Origin: Martinezella dioscoreae
GTDB taxonomy: Bacteria > Pseudomonadota > Alphaproteobacteria > Rhizobiales > Rhizobiaceae
Length of the DNA: 64,000 bases
Assembly (NCBI RefSeq): GCF_009176305.1
Contig: NZ_BLAJ01000001.1
Coordinates: 1-64,000, forward strand
Reading direction: 5' to 3'
The position numbers were made by a program, and so were the translations under genes. Under the pieces are notes generated by a model. That model searched no databases, had not been told where the DNA came from, and saw only the letters and a list, made by a program, of their open reading frames with translations. Of the stretch, positions 7,600-16,597 are shown piece after piece (positions within the stretch are counted from its first letter, which is position 1; each line of letters begins with the position of its first letter).

Positions 7600-8304
7600 A
7601 TGCAGGAGAGGAACTCGATCAGAAAAACAAGCGGCAGGGTTGGCAAGACAAGCTTTGCATTCGGTGCGGGTTTTGCAATCCTATGCATAGGCTTCAGTTC
7701 TGCGCTGATCTCGCCGGCAGCCGCCCAGACGATCATCGATGACTGGCAGAAGGTGAAGCCGCCGGCGGCGCCGGAGCTGAAGCAGGTGACTGTCGATCCG
7801 AAAACGACGGCGCTTCTGATCCTCGATTTCAATGGCACACAGGACCCGACCAAAGGGCCGTGCAACGCAAAAACCAAGCCGCGTTGTCTGGCGTCCGTCC
7901 CCAAGGTCAAAATCCTGCTCGATCAGGCGCGCGCCAAGGAGATGCTCGTCGTCTTCAGTCTGGCCGGCGCTGGCGAGGCGCAGGATATAGCAACGACACT
8001 GGCGCCTCTGGCGAGCGAACCGATCGTCAAATCCGGCCCGGACAAGTTTATCGGCACCAACCTGCGCAGCATTCTTTCCGACAAAGGCATCAAGACCGTC
8101 ATCGTCACGGGTACGGCCTCGGAGGGCGCGGTGCTCGATACGGCAACGGATGCCGCATTGAATGGTATGAATATCGTGCTGCCCGTCGACGGCATGTCAT
8201 CGACAGAGCTCTATGGCGAGCAATATGTGGCCTGGCACATGGTCAATGCGCCCGGCGTCTCCCAGAAGACGACGCTGACCAGCATCGACAGGATCAAGTT
8301 CTGA
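7600..8304 (+). CDS. exported isochorismatase-like hydrolase lacking the catalytic cysteine
   Basis: The fold is that of the isochorismatase/cysteine hydrolase superfamily. Asp76 (ALLILDFNG) and a lysine around residues 144-149 (VKSGPDKF) sit at two of the three classical catalytic positions. The third, the cysteine in the usual GxAxxxCV motif, is alanine here (GTASEGAV, Ala177). Some superfamily members, such as the isochorismatase PhzD, also work without it, so the protein may have ether-hydrolase or binding activity rather than amidase activity. A signal peptide (about residues 1-42, ending PAAAQ) predicts export, which is unusual for the superfamily. Cys88 and Cys96 could form a disulphide in the periplasm. 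It is followed by a convergent hairpin. Real function unknown. Confidence 0.78.
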   Translation: MQERNSIRKTSGRVGKTSFAFGAGFAILCIGFSSALISPAAAQTIIDDWQKVKPPAAPELKQVTVDPKTTALLILDFNGTQDPTKGPCNAKTKPRCLASVPKVKILLDQARAKEMLVVFSLAGAGEAQDIATTLAPLASEPIVKSGPDKFIGTNLRSILSDKGIKTVIVTGTASEGAVLDTATDAALNGMNIVLPVDGMSSTELYGEQYVAWHMVNAPGVSQKTTLTSIDRIKF

Positions 8305-8320
8305 TCTCTGGATCGGATAG

Positions 8321-8353
8321 CGGCATCCCGCTCGTGATGCCAACGGGATGCCG
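8321..8353. terminator. hairpin between convergent genes
   Basis: Perfect 10-base arms CGGCATCCCG (8321-8330) and CGGGATGCCG (8344-8353) lie between the convergent isochorismatase-like and dienelactone hydrolase genes. There is no long T-run. It is probably a bidirectional transcription stop. Confidence 0.55.
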
Positions 8354-8364
8354 TCATCGATCGA

Positions 8365-9096
8365 TTACACCAGGGCTTCCTCGAACAGGTTCAGCAGCCG
8401 CTTCCAATGCCTTTCGGCGCCGGTCTCGTCATAGACGCCATGATCCGGCACGGTCCATCCATGCGCCATTCCGACATAGTTTTCGATGGTGTGATCGACG
8501 CCGCCAGTGCGGAGCGCTTCGGCAAGACGCGCCGATTGTTCCGGCGGAAAGCTGTTGTCGACGCCGGCGACACCGATATAGGCGCGCGCCTTGATATTGG
8601 CGGCGAGCCGGTGCGGGCTGTCTTCCGCGTCGCTCGCAAGATTGCCGCCGTGGAAGCTTGCGGCTGCCGCGATGCGATCGGGATAAGAGGCAGCGGCAGT
8701 CAGCGCGCGGCCCCCGCCCATGCAATAGCCTACCACGCCGGCCGCACCTTTGGCTCCGGCAGCTGAGAGAGCGTCGAGGAAGGCGGCACTATCGACTTTG
8801 GTCATTTCCTGCGTCGTGCCGCGCAGCATCGTCATGATCGTTTCGCGGGAGGCCGGATTGCCAAAGGCACCGCCGTCGAAGGGGCCATAGGCGCCGAAGC
8901 GATAGAAGAGATCGGGAAGCAGCACGATATAGCCGGCATCAGCCAGCCGCTGCGCCATGCCATCGAGCGCCGCGCGGGGACCCATGGCATCCATATAGAG
9001 TATCACGCCATGCTCGGCTGACGTGCCATTCTCGGGGCGGAATATGCCGGCTTTGGCGGTGCCGTCGGCCGTCTTGATTTCGATATCCTGTTTCAT
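8365..9096 (-). CDS. dienelactone hydrolase family protein
   Basis: This is an alpha/beta hydrolase of the DLH family, whose type member opens dienelactones in chlorocatechol breakdown; many relatives act on other esters. The nucleophile is a cysteine in VGYCMGGG, as in true DLH. The acid is probably in GVAGVDNSFPPE and the histidine in GMAHGWTVPD. The start at 9096 (MKQDIEIKTADG) follows a GGGAAAC ribosome-binding site and gives 243 residues, the usual length; the frame extends upstream without family similarity. It stands alone between a hairpin and the divergent S10 peptidase. With a dehalogenase 1.5 kb away, a shared xenobiotic role is tempting but not shown. Confidence 0.86.
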   Translation of the reverse strand: MKQDIEIKTADGTAKAGIFRPENGTSAEHGVILYMDAMGPRAALDGMAQRLADAGYIVLLPDLFYRFGAYGPFDGGAFGNPASRETIMTMLRGTTQEMTKVDSAAFLDALSAAGAKGAAGVVGYCMGGGRALTAAASYPDRIAAAASFHGGNLASDAEDSPHRLAANIKARAYIGVAGVDNSFPPEQSARLAEALRTGGVDHTIENYVGMAHGWTVPDHGVYDETGAERHWKRLLNLFEEALV

Positions 9097-9304
9097 CGTC
9101 GTTTCCCTTGCGATCTCATTATCGGCTGATGTCCCCGCGGCACATACCACTTTGGCAAACGATATATAGACCCTCAAGATCATGGCTCTTCGAAAAGGCC
9201 GAGACCATCAATCAACATCTCTTGAGTTTCGGCGCTTGTCGTTCGTGACATAGTATCGCCGGTAATGACGTCTATGCGACGATCCCCTTGGAGGATTTGA
9301 TTTC

Positions 9305-10831
9305 ATGTCTTTTCGCCAGATGGTTCCCGGCCTGGCGCTGGCCCTTTCGCTGCTATCGGCAACAGCGTCAGCCGCTCCGCCCGAGCAAGGCCATGGCGCG
9401 CCAAGCGCTGGTGGCGTGCTCTCGCTCCTGCCGCCTGACGCGGTGAGCGATCATGTGCTGAATGCCGATGGCAAGACCATTCCCTACACGGCGACAGCCG
9501 GAACGCTCGATCTTTTCGGCCAGGATGGTCAGCGCAGTGCCGCGATCTTCTACACTGCCTATGTCGCCAAGAACCGCGATACGAGCCGCCCCGTGACCTT
9601 CGTGTTCAATGGCGGGCCGGGCGCGGCTTCGGCCTTCCTCAATCTCGGACTCGTCGGCCCACGCATCGTCGATTTCGGCGCGGATGGGCGCGATGGCGCC
9701 CATGCCAAGCTGGTCGACAATCCGCAAAGCTGGCTCGAATTTACCGATCTCGTGCTGATCGACCCGATCGGCACCGGCTGGAGCCGCACCGCAAAGCCCG
9801 ATGATCAGAATGATTTCTATAGCGTCGACAGCGATGCCGAAAGCCTTGCCAAGGCGATTGCCCTCTACGTCGCCCATAACAGCCGGGCGGCATCGCCGAA
9901 ATATATTCTCGGGGAGAGCTATGGCGGATTTCGTTCGATCAAGGTTGCCAACAGCCTGCGCGAGGATCAGGGCATTCTGATTTCCGGCGTCGTGATGCTG
10001 TCGCCCCTGCTGGAGGGCCGGTTTGTCTTTGGCGGCGGTGAGGATGCGCTTGGCGCAGCCTTGCAACTGCCGTCGCTGGCGGCGGCCGAGCTGGAACGGC
10101 AAAACGCCTTCAGCGAGAAGGCGGTTCAGGATGCCGAGGCGTTTGCCCTAAACGAATATCTGCCAACTCTTGCCGGACGGCCGCCCTCGGCAGATGCCGG
10201 CCAAGCCTTCTACGGGCGCGTGGCGAAGCTGGCCGGCATACCGCAGGATGTCGTCGCCAAGAACCAGGGCTTTCTTGGCGGGGTCTATCGCAAGCATTCC
10301 GATGGCGATGGCGCGGATGTGGCGAGCGCCTATGATGCTTCCTTTCTGGCGCCCGACCCCTATCCGCAGTCGGAGGCCGAGCATGGCGGCGATCCGGTTC
10401 TGGATGGCTTCGTCCGCGCCTATGGTGGTGCCTTTTCCGGCTATGCCCGTGACGAGTTGGGCTTCCATACCGACATGACCTACACACTGCTGTCGTCATC
10501 CGTGAACAGGGAATGGAAATGGGGTGGGCGCAATGGCGGCTCGCGCGGGACCGCGGGCGTTGGTGACGATCTCAAGGAGCTGCTGTCGCTCTCGCCATCA
10601 TTCCGGGTGATGATTGGGCAGGGTTACAGCGATCTCGTCATTCCCTTCGGCGTGAACAAATATGTGCTCGACCATATGCCACCCGTTTTTGCGGATCGCA
10701 TGGAGATGAAGCTCTATCGCGGCGGCCATATGTTCTACACGCGGCCAGCGTCGCGTGAGCAGTTCACGGGCGATGCCAAGTCGTTTTATACGGGGCAGGT
10801 CAAGGCGGTGCCGACACCGCAATCGAACTGA
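9305..10831 (+). CDS. S10 family serine carboxypeptidase-like protein, exported
   Basis: This is a periplasmic or secreted peptidase of family S10, which removes C-terminal residues at acid pH in characterised members. The N terminus is a signal peptide ending ATASA/AP. NGGPGAAS (about residues 102-109) is the S10 substrate-binding loop, GESYGG carries the nucleophile Ser205, and the catalytic histidine lies in GGHMFYT near residue 480. The Asp is probably in the GYSDLVIPF region. The 508 residues match bacterial S10 proteins. ATG 9305 follows GGAGG a few bases upstream. It is monocistronic. Its natural substrate is unknown. Confidence 0.88.
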   Translation: MSFRQMVPGLALALSLLSATASAAPPEQGHGAPSAGGVLSLLPPDAVSDHVLNADGKTIPYTATAGTLDLFGQDGQRSAAIFYTAYVAKNRDTSRPVTFVFNGGPGAASAFLNLGLVGPRIVDFGADGRDGAHAKLVDNPQSWLEFTDLVLIDPIGTGWSRTAKPDDQNDFYSVDSDAESLAKAIALYVAHNSRAASPKYILGESYGGFRSIKVANSLREDQGILISGVVMLSPLLEGRFVFGGGEDALGAALQLPSLAAAELERQNAFSEKAVQDAEAFALNEYLPTLAGRPPSADAGQAFYGRVAKLAGIPQDVVAKNQGFLGGVYRKHSDGDGADVASAYDASFLAPDPYPQSEAEHGGDPVLDGFVRAYGGAFSGYARDELGFHTDMTYTLLSSSVNREWKWGGRNGGSRGTAGVGDDLKELLSLSPSFRVMIGQGYSDLVIPFGVNKYVLDHMPPVFADRMEMKLYRGGHMFYTRPASREQFTGDAKSFYTGQVKAVPTPQSN

Positions 10832-10877
10832 CCGCCATGCGGGGCTCTACCTGGAATGCGGCGGCGTTGGCTGGCCT

Positions 10878-11483
10878 TCATCTGTTTCTCGCAACCATGG
10901 CCTTGATGGTTTCAAAGAGTTCGTCCTTTGCCTGCTGCGGGCTGATATCCCCCGTCGTCGCGGCATAGGACAGGGCTTCGGCCGCACCCAGCATCGCCCA
11001 GAGGCCCGCCGATGCAATGGAACCGGTAGTAGCGAAGGGAGCAAGCAGCGCACGGCACTTCTCGAGGAAGGCCGTTTCATATTCGCGCTTGATTTTTTCA
11101 AGCTCCGGCGAGCCCGCGAGCGCGGCGATAATGCCGGGTATTTCGCGCCCCTGCAGCAGCACGCAATCGACATAGGAGGCCGCTATCACCTCCGCCCGAC
11201 CTGCCAGTGTCGGGGTGCTTGCATCAAGCGCCTTGTCCATCACCTCCGTCTGCCTGATATCGAACTCGCGATAGAGGGCGGCCAGCAGGCCGGAACGGGT
11301 GACAAAATGGTCGTAGACCACAGGTTTCGTCACACCGGCGCGCTCAGAGAGCCGCCCCAGCGTCAGGGCTTCCGTTCCCTCCTCTCCGGCGATTTGCCAG
11401 GCGACCTCGATGAGCTGCCGATAGCGCTCCTCCCGCGTCAGCCGGCTGCGGGACTCCGGTTTCTTTGTCTGCATGCTTGACAT
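10878..11483 (-). CDS. TetR family transcriptional regulator
   Basis: The N-terminal helix-turn-helix (about residues 18-62) has the TetR pattern: RYRQLIEVAWQIAGEEG, then LTLGRLSERAGVTKPVVYDHF. The C-terminal ligand domain is 140 residues and not diagnostic. Total length is 201. It diverges from the NAD(P)H oxidoreductase at 11563, with an inverted repeat between the starts, so autorepression and control of that oxidoreductase is the simplest model. The ligand may be a quinone or an electrophile (inference from the neighbour). Confidence 0.88.
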   Translation of the reverse strand: MSSMQTKKPESRSRLTREERYRQLIEVAWQIAGEEGTEALTLGRLSERAGVTKPVVYDHFVTRSGLLAALYREFDIRQTEVMDKALDASTPTLAGRAEVIAASYVDCVLLQGREIPGIIAALAGSPELEKIKREYETAFLEKCRALLAPFATTGSIASAGLWAMLGAAEALSYAATTGDISPQQAKDELFETIKAMVARNR

Positions 11484-11486
11484 CGC

Positions 11487-11519
11487 TATATACCAAAAGT
11501 AACCTACTAAAAGTATATA
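11487..11519. promoter_or_regulatory. TetR operator candidate between tetR and oxidoreductase
   Basis: Arms TATATAC (11487-11493) and GTATATA (11513-11519) flank an AT-rich core that also contains AAAAGTA twice in direct orientation (from 11496 and 11510). The site begins 4 bases before the tetR start codon on its upstream side and is about 44 bases before the oxidoreductase start, so a bound dimer would block both directions. Confidence 0.55.
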
Positions 11520-11562
11520 AGACTGAGCCGCCGCTCACAATGTGTCAGCCGGAGTTTTTCAC

Positions 11563-12174
11563 ATGCACGCGCTTATCGTCGTCTCCAATCCGAATTCGGC
11601 TTCTTTCGGCCACAGCGTCGCGGCCAAAGTCGCCGAGGGTGTAACGGCTTCGGGCGGCTCGTATGAAATCGCGGATCTTGCGGCGGAAGGTTTTGATCCT
11701 AGGTTCAGCGCTGCTGATATTACCGCCCATCTCAGAGAAGGACCATCGCCCGAGGATGTCTTTGCCGAGCAAGCGCGGATCGATCGCGCGGATGCACTGG
11801 TGCTCGTCTATCCCGTCTATTGGTGGTCCATGCCCGGGCTTCTCAAGGGATGGATCGACCGAGTGTTCAGCAATGGCTGGGCCTATGACGACATACCGGG
11901 TAACGGAACGATCAAAAGATTACGCCATCTCCGCGTCCATCTGATCGCTATCGGCGGTGCGACCATGCGTACCTATGCGCGCCACGGCTATTTCGGCGCC
12001 ATGAGGACGCAGATCGATCATGGAATTTTCGGTTATTGCGGCGCTCCCGTCGCGACCTCCGAATTGTTGCTGACGGAGACGCAGGATATGAGTTCCCATC
12101 TCGACACCGCCCGCGCCATCGGGCGAAATCTCTTTGCTGTTTCGCGATCGACGAAGGCAGCGGACGCGGCCTAA
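11563..12174 (+). CDS. NAD(P)H-dependent oxidoreductase, flavodoxin-like fold (NQO/MdaB type)
   Basis: This is a cytoplasmic FMN/FAD quinone reductase of the flavodoxin_2 family, which makes two-electron reductions of quinones. Visible motifs are VVSNPNSASFGHS after strand 1 (phosphate loop) and YPVYWWSMPGLLKGWIDRVF (about residues 82-101), a family hallmark around the isoalloxazine pocket. ATG 11563 is chosen over the upstream ATG 11542 because GGAG lies 8 bases before it and strand 1 starts directly after. Length is 203. It diverges from a TetR gene that probably controls it. Its stop overlaps the stop of the convergent mechanosensitive channel gene. Confidence 0.88.
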   Translation: MHALIVVSNPNSASFGHSVAAKVAEGVTASGGSYEIADLAAEGFDPRFSAADITAHLREGPSPEDVFAEQARIDRADALVLVYPVYWWSMPGLLKGWIDRVFSNGWAYDDIPGNGTIKRLRHLRVHLIAIGGATMRTYARHGYFGAMRTQIDHGIFGYCGAPVATSELLLTETQDMSSHLDTARAIGRNLFAVSRSTKAADAA

Positions 12175-13685
12175 TCGTGCTGCTGCAGTTGAAAGAGATG
12201 CTTGATGCGCGAGCTTAGCGAGGTCACGTGAGTGCCATGGCCGAGCATATCGACATTGGCGAATAGATGCTGCTCCGCCTCGATGCGTTTTGCCAGAATG
12301 GCGCCGAGCTCTTCGGCAAGGGTCGGCCGATCGTGCAATAGCGGCGCCAGACATTCCTCGCCGATTTCGTAGGTGACGACAAAGGTCAGGGCGCGAACCG
12401 TCCCGACTTCACCTGACCCCATCAGCAGCCCGTTCTCCCCGAAATAATCCCCTGGCGCAAGGCGCGTCAGCTCGATCTGGCGATGTCCTTCGCGGCGGGT
12501 GATGCTGACGACGCCCGAGCGGACGATCGTGAGTGCCCGCATGCGGGCGTCCTGCTCAGCGATGACGGCATCCTTGCGATAGGTCCGGCGCTGCATATGT
12601 GACGCCAGATGTTCCTTTTCATCCTCGGTCAGCGAAGAGAACAGGGGGATATTGCTGACAAGCCGCCAAGGCGTTCCGGGTGCATGTTGCTTCTCATCGG
12701 CCGCCTCGGGTTTTTGCTCCATCGGAAGCATGATCGTGCCGGGGGGATCGGCGAATTTCAAGTTTGCCGCCTTGGCGTGACGAAATAGCAGATCATAGAT
12801 CTCGTTCTTCGCGGCTTGGGTCAGCGACATGTCGCGCACGCGAAAAGACAGCTGCAGTTCGATCGCTTGCCCATCGATGGAATTGATGGCGACATTGGGT
12901 TCCGGGTTCTTCTGGATCGAATTGCAGCTGATCAAGACGTTTTGCATCACATCCGCGATGATGCGCGGCAGAGTGGTGGGTTGAATCCGAACGGTGACGG
13001 TGGCGCCATGGCTCTCATCGGGCGCGGAAAGATTGGTCAGCCGCGTCTTGGCAAGGATGCTGTTCGGAATGACGACCAGATCGTTGGTGCCGCTCAGCAA
13101 TTGCGTGGCGCGCCAATTGGTTTCGACGACGCGGCCCTGGACATCATTTTCGAGCACGATCCAGTCGCCGACGGAGTAGGGGCGGCCGAGATTGAGAGCG
13201 ATGCCGGAGAAGACGTCACTCAGGGTACTCTGCAAGGCAAGGCCGAGAATGATGGCGAAGACGCCCGATGTCGCGATCAAGGTGCCGATGGGCACACTAA
13301 AAACATCGCCGACGATGGAGAGAATGGCCCCGAGATAGATGACACCGACGATCAGATCCTGCAGCAGCCGGCCTTCGCGGGGCTTGCGCTCGAAAATCAG
13401 GAACAGCCGCACGCAGGCGATCAGTACCCAGGCACCATTGACCCACCAGACGATCTTGGCAAAGCCCGTGAAGGTGCGCAGCGTCACCGAGTCCTGCGGC
13501 GGGCTCGGCTCATAGGGCACGATGCCGTGATAGAACAAAAGTGCGGTCAGGCAGACGAAAAAGGCGACCTGACCGATCAGGCGGCCGGCCCGCTGACGAC
13601 GCAGCATGACGCGGCTGACGAATGTGCCGACGACAACCAGAATGAAGAACTGGACGATCGGATCGCCAAGAAGTGCAATGGACAT
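12171..13685 (-). CDS. MscS-type mechanosensitive channel with C-terminal cyclic-nucleotide-binding domain
   Basis: This is an inner-membrane channel. The N-terminal half has several hydrophobic helices (about residues 5-25, 37-55, 75-95, 105-150). The MscS beta domain follows, with the typical GRPYSVGDWIVLENDVQGRV segment (about 165-185). The C-terminal third is a cyclic-nucleotide-binding fold (about 345-475) with GDYFGENGLL at the phosphate-binding cassette, although the segment after it (MGSGEVGTVRA) carries the conserved Arg late. Such fusions can be gated or tuned by cAMP/cGMP, or may have lost nucleotide binding. Length 504. It is convergent with the oxidoreductase, and the stop codons overlap. 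Confidence 0.88.
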   Translation of the reverse strand: MSIALLGDPIVQFFILVVVGTFVSRVMLRRQRAGRLIGQVAFFVCLTALLFYHGIVPYEPSPPQDSVTLRTFTGFAKIVWWVNGAWVLIACVRLFLIFERKPREGRLLQDLIVGVIYLGAILSIVGDVFSVPIGTLIATSGVFAIILGLALQSTLSDVFSGIALNLGRPYSVGDWIVLENDVQGRVVETNWRATQLLSGTNDLVVIPNSILAKTRLTNLSAPDESHGATVTVRIQPTTLPRIIADVMQNVLISCNSIQKNPEPNVAINSIDGQAIELQLSFRVRDMSLTQAAKNEIYDLLFRHAKAANLKFADPPGTIMLPMEQKPEAADEKQHAPGTPWRLVSNIPLFSSLTEDEKEHLASHMQRRTYRKDAVIAEQDARMRALTIVRSGVVSITRREGHRQIELTRLAPGDYFGENGLLMGSGEVGTVRALTFVVTYEIGEECLAPLLHDRPTLAEELGAILAKRIEAEQHLFANVDMLGHGTHVTSLSSRIKHLFQLQQHD

Positions 13686-13809
13686 GGGGACTTGGTCGCA
13701 CTCGGTCTTTCGGATGGGCGCTAAATTGGCACGAAAGAGGCCGCAGCGCCATATCTGGAAAAAGTATGATTAATTGACGCGGACGCCTTGATCTCAGGAC
13801 TTGTACCTT

Positions 13810-13834
13810 GATAATTAGATGACGATTATCATCT
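13810..13834. promoter_or_regulatory. overlapping inverted repeats upstream of aldehyde dehydrogenase
   Basis: GATAAT (13810-13815) pairs with ATTATC (13825-13830), and AGATGA (13817-13822) pairs with TCATCT (13829-13834). They lie about 75 bases before the dehydrogenase start, in an AT-rich stretch. This could be an operator for a sugar-acid regulator. No regulator gene is adjacent, and the repeats are short. Confidence 0.35.
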
Positions 13835-13909
13835 TATATCTGTCATCCCATCCTGCTATCTGCTCTCGCAGCGCAATCCCCGGCGCTCCGACATCATTAA
13901 GGAATACCC

Positions 13910-15496
13910 ATGACACAGTCTTTCGAGATTCGCGGCGATCTGCTGATCGGCTCAGATTCCACCGGCGGCAACAGAACCGTGCGTGCTATCAACCCGGCGA
14001 CCGGCGCAAACCTGGAACCGGCCTTTGCGATCGCGGGCGAGAGCGACGTTGCCAAAGCGTGCGAACTGGCGGCGCAGGCGTTTGACGTCTACCGTGCGAC
14101 CAGCCCCGAAGAGCGCGCAGCATTCCTCGAAAAGATCGCCGACAACATCATGGAGATCGGCGATGCACTGATCGAGCGGGCGACGGAAGAGACCGGCCTG
14201 CCGGTGGCGCGTCTGCAGGGCGAGCGCGCCCGCACTGTCGGCCAGCTCAGGCTGTTCGCACAGGTGGTCCGCGCCGGCGAGTGGCTCGACCTGCGCGTCG
14301 ATCCGGCACTGCCGGAGCGCAAGCCGCTGCCGCGCCCTGATCTGCGTCTGCGCCAGATCCCGCTCGGCCCGGTCGCCGTCTTCGGCGCCAGCAACTTCCC
14401 GCTCGCCTTCTCGGTCGCCGGTGGTGATACGGCGTCGGCTCTTGCCGCCGGCTGCCCCGTCGTCGTCAAGGGCCATCTTGCCCATCCGGGCACGGGCGAG
14501 CTTGTCGGCCGCGCCATCCGCGCCGCCGTTGCCGCCTGCGGCCTCCCGGAAGGCACGTTCTCGCTGCTGACCGGTGCCAACGAAACCGGCGCAGCACTGG
14601 TGCGCGATCCGCGTATCAAGGCCGTCGGCTTCACCGGCTCGCGTGGTGGCGGCCTGGCGCTTGGCGCCATTGCCGCGGCCCGTCCGGAGCCGATCCCGGT
14701 CTACGCCGAGATGAGCAGCGTCAATCCCGTCTTCCTCTTTCCGGCCGCGCTTGCTGCGCGTGCCGAGGCGATCGGGACCGGCTTCATCGATTCCCTGACG
14801 CTCGGTGCCGGCCAGTTCTGCACCAATCCGGGGCTGCTCTTCGCGATCGAGAGCCCGGATCTCGACCGCTTCGTCCAGGCGGCCAGCGGTGCCCTGACCG
14901 GCCGCGCGCCCGCGCCGATGCTGACACCAGGCATTCACGCCGCCTTCGACAAGGGCGTTGCCGCATTGGCGGAGCATGAGGCGGTCAAGACCGTCGCTCA
15001 TGGTGCTCCGGCCGAAGGCGTCAATCGCAGCCCCGGTATCTTCTTCGAGACAGAAGCGGAGGAGTTCCTCGCCGATGAGCGCCTCGGCCACGAAGTTTTC
15101 GGCGCGGCAAGCCTTCTGGTGCGGTGCAAGGACGTCGACCAGATGATCGCCGTTGCGGAAAAGCTCGAGGGCCAGCTGACCGCGACGCTGCAGGTCGAAG
15201 CGGATGACTATGCGACGGCCGCCAAGCTGGTGCCGGTGCTGGAACGCAAGGTGGGGCGCATCCTCGCCAATGGCTGGCCGACCGGTGTCGAAGTCTCCCA
15301 TGCCATGGTGCATGGCGGGCCTTTCCCGGCGACCTCGGACAGCCGCACGACCTCGGTCGGCACGCTCGCCATCCGCCGCTTCCTGCGCCCGGTCTCCTAT
15401 CAGGATCTGCCGGAAGGGCTGTTGCCGGCGGAGCTGCGTGACGATGGGGTGAAGTCGCTGCCGCATCTGCTGGATGGTGTGCGCGGGGGCAACTGA
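13910..15496 (+). CDS. aldehyde dehydrogenase, 2-ketoglutarate-semialdehyde (2,5-dioxovalerate) type
   Basis: This NADP-type dehydrogenase is likely to oxidise 2-ketoglutarate semialdehyde to 2-ketoglutarate, the last step of non-phosphorylating hexarate, pentose or hydroxyproline breakdown. The catalytic Cys304 lies in [10 protein letters not shown] and the general base Glu267 in [24 protein letters not shown] and [11 protein letters not shown] are typical of this subfamily rather than of ordinary ALDHs. The 528 residues match. The start at 13910 follows AAGGAATACCC. It is monocistronic; no hexarate dehydratase is adjacent, though a galactonate dehydratase lies 12 kb away. The substrate assignment is by family resemblance. 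Confidence 0.85.
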   Translation: MTQSFEIRGDLLIGSDSTGGNRTVRAINPATGANLEPAFAIAGESDVAKACELAAQAFDVYRATSPEERAAFLEKIADNIMEIGDALIERATEETGLPVARLQGERARTVGQLRLFAQVVRAGEWLDLRVDPALPERKPLPRPDLRLRQIPLGPVAVFGASNFPLAFSVAGGDTASALAAGCPVVVKGHLAHPGTGELVGRAIRAAVAACGLPEGTFSLLTGANETGAALVRDPRIKAVGFTGSRGGGLALGAIAAARPEPIPVYAEMSSVNPVFLFPAALAARAEAIGTGFIDSLTLGAGQFCTNPGLLFAIESPDLDRFVQAASGALTGRAPAPMLTPGIHAAFDKGVAALAEHEAVKTVAHGAPAEGVNRSPGIFFETEAEEFLADERLGHEVFGAASLLVRCKDVDQMIAVAEKLEGQLTATLQVEADDYATAAKLVPVLERKVGRILANGWPTGVEVSHAMVHGGPFPATSDSRTTSVGTLAIRRFLRPVSYQDLPEGLLPAELRDDGVKSLPHLLDGVRGGN

Positions 15497-15512
15497 TCGG
15501 GAGCTCCATCCG

Positions 15513-15663
15513 CCCTCGCCCTTCGAGGGGTCCTTCGGACCCTCCTCAGGGTGAGGGCTAATCAGTTCGTCGCGCGGCCAAAACGAGCAAGCATACTCGG
15601 TGCCGCCGAATTCGCTCCGACCTCATGGTGAGGAGGCCCGCAGGGCCGTCTCGAACCACGAGG
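15513..15663. repeat. rhizobial palindromic intergenic elements
   Basis: Two palindromic blocks are seen. The first (15513-15557) has CCCTCGCCCTT and later AGGGTGAGGG around a small GGGTCC core. The second (15621-15663) has CCTCATGGTGAGGAGG and later CCACGAGG around GGCCCGCAGGGCC. Both resemble, from memory, non-coding elements found in many copies between rhizobial genes. They fill the gap between the aldehyde dehydrogenase and the convergent YWTD protein and may serve as terminators. Confidence 0.6.
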
Positions 15664-15682
15664 TCGGCCACACGGTAAGCTC

Positions 15683-16597
15683 TCAAACCTCCGCGTAAAC
15701 AATCCCTGTGAACGAGCCGGCATGATGCAGCAGTTCTCGCTCGCCCGAACCATCGAGGCTGGCGGAATAGAGATTGCCGCCGATGTCGGTGAAGAACATG
15801 CGGTTGTTGGGGAGATCGAGTGAGAGGCCGATGCCTTCGTCCAGGCCCTCGAGGACGACTTCGGAGGTTGCGGCGATATCGTTCATCGCTGCGCGGTTGA
15901 CGGTATTGCCGCGGGGGAGATTGCCACGGTCGGTCCAGTAGATCGTGCGGGTGGCGAGATCCAGTTCGAGGTCGATCGGTTCCGGCAGTTTGTCGAGCAG
16001 GGTTTCGATGTCGCTGCGGCTTGTTGCGGTTTCGCCGGCGGGAATATTGATGCCGGCACGGAAGATGCGGCCGAGACCGGCATCCGGCGGTCCTTTCTGG
16101 GTCCAATAAATCTGCCCAAGCGGCAGATCGAGGGCAATGCCGACGCACCAGCGTTCGATATCGGCGCTATCTTCCGGGCTGTCGCCGTTCTGCACAAGGG
16201 TTTCGATATCGCTGCCGTCGATATTGGCGCGCATGACGCGCATGCCTTCGCGGTCGCACCAATAGAGCTTGCCGTTGTCACGGTCGAGCTGGATCTGCTT
16301 CGGCGTGACGAGCGTGCTGCCCGGCGGGATCAGGGTGATATGGTTGCCGCCGTCGAGGTCCATGCGCTCGATGGAGCCGTCATGGGCGTTGTAGTCGTTG
16401 CCCATCTCCGTCCAGTAGATCCAGCCGTTCTCGCTATCGACGAGAATGCCGTCCGGGCTGCGGCCGGCCCGCTGGACGATGAGCTTGAGATCGGTGCCGT
16501 CGATGGCGGAGGAGAGGATTCGTCCGTCGTTGATATCGAGGAAAAACAGTCTTTCGATCTTGTCGGTGGTGGAGGCAGGCGTCCGTGCTTCTGACAT
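15683..16597 (-). CDS. YWTD-repeat beta-propeller protein
   Basis: The protein contains successive repeats around IYWTEMG, LYWCDREG, IYWTQKG, IYWTDRG and MFFTDIGG, at a period of about 45-50 residues. This is the YWTD (LDL-receptor class B) repeat that builds a six-bladed propeller. Bacterial relatives are sometimes mislabelled as 3-hydroxyacyl-CoA dehydrogenase; no dehydrogenase motif is present. Start 16597 is chosen because GAAAGGA stands 7 bases before it, and the region further upstream is not family-like. It has 304 residues and no signal peptide, so it is probably cytoplasmic. It diverges from a LacI regulator. It may bind or hydrolyse a sugar lactone, as SMP-30 propellers do, but this is only analogy. 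Confidence 0.75.
   Translation of the reverse strand: MSEARTPASTTDKIERLFFLDINDGRILSSAIDGTDLKLIVQRAGRSPDGILVDSENGWIYWTEMGNDYNAHDGSIERMDLDGGNHITLIPPGSTLVTPKQIQLDRDNGKLYWCDREGMRVMRANIDGSDIETLVQNGDSPEDSADIERWCVGIALDLPLGQIYWTQKGPPDAGLGRIFRAGINIPAGETATSRSDIETLLDKLPEPIDLELDLATRTIYWTDRGNLPRGNTVNRAAMNDIAATSEVVLEGLDEGIGLSLDLPNNRMFFTDIGGNLYSASLDGSGERELLHHAGSFTGIVYAEV

Noticed and set aside
13952..15466. Open frame (504 codons) opposite the aldehyde dehydrogenase
   Set aside because: Shadow of a gene with intact catalytic motifs; no independent evidence.
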